A stretch of DNA of 5,590 nucleotides, taken from the NCBI GenBank assembly GCA_012510695.1, contig JAAZHN010000116.1:1-5590 (forward strand). Direction: 5' to 3'. Below are positions 5,590-5,590 of the stretch, piece by piece. How positions within the stretch are numbered: position 1 is the first letter of the stretch; the number at the start of each line of letters is the position of its first letter. This DNA is from Mollicutes bacterium. GTDB lineage: Bacteria; Bacillota_I; Bacilli_A; RF39; UBA660. The notes beneath the pieces were generated by a model. That model had not been told where the DNA came from. It searched no databases and saw only the letters and a list, made by a program, of their open reading frames with translations. A program made the position numbers and the translations under genes.

Positions 5590-5590
5590 A

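Larger units (their letters stand above)
5464..5590 (-). mobile_element. Right end of a probable IS3-family (IS150-like) insertion sequence, partial
   Basis: The stretch 5464-5488 begins TGAAGTGAACCCCAAA. Its minus-strand reading ends TTTGGGGTTCACTTCA, which resembles the terminal inverted repeats of IS3-family elements (outer TG/CA ends and a GGGGT-(C/T)A core). A minus-strand frame resembling the tail of an OrfB transposase lies just inside, in the expected orientation with the gene reading towards this end. The two signs support each other, but the other end is outside the window and no target duplication can be tested. Recognition is from memory of family patterns, not from a search. Confidence 0.6.

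Noticed and set aside
5555..5590. Minus-strand frame YGRRMDTILQY followed by TAA as the tail of a different gene
   Set aside because: The neighbouring frame (5533-5589) better matches a known pattern (IS3 OrfB tail) and sits correctly relative to the terminal repeat.

Overview
The window is strongly AT-rich DNA from a low-GC Gram-positive bacterium, most likely a member of the Bacilli close to the Mollicutes or uncultured gut lineages. Three things support this: A/T-ending codons throughout, AGGAGGT-type ribosome binding sites, and the combination of an RNase J1-type nuclease with the Firmicutes/Mollicutes cluster ftsY-ylxM-ffh. The species cannot be named from the sequence. Every Trp codon seen is TGG, and no gene uses TGA as either Trp or stop.

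Layout, left to right. Positions 1-504 (+) are the 3' part of a gene for a polytopic membrane protein of unknown function. It converges on the operon to its right, and a bidirectional hairpin at 503-540 separates the two. Positions 545-3590 (-) are a tight four-gene unit read right to left: a type IV pilin-like prepilin (3132-3590), ftsY (2152-3123), ylxM (1862-2152) and ffh (545-1852). Stops overlap the next ribosome binding site or start, so the unit looks co-transcribed and translationally coupled. A short divergent promoter region (about 3591-3702) leads to the RNase J gene on the + strand (3703-5370), which ends in a strong intrinsic terminator. The last ~130 bases look like the terminal inverted repeat and transposase tail of an IS3-family insertion sequence that continues beyond the window.

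Functionally, Ffh (the SRP54 GTPase) and FtsY (its receptor) form the co-translational membrane-targeting machinery, and YlxM is its usual small HTH companion in Firmicutes. RNase J is the main 5'-to-3' exonuclease and endonuclease of mRNA decay in this group. These are conserved housekeeping genes. The unusual points are the orphan, cysteine-rich prepilin heading the SRP operon and the IS end next to rnjA. I found no CRISPR array, RNA gene, phage gene or evident new defence system.
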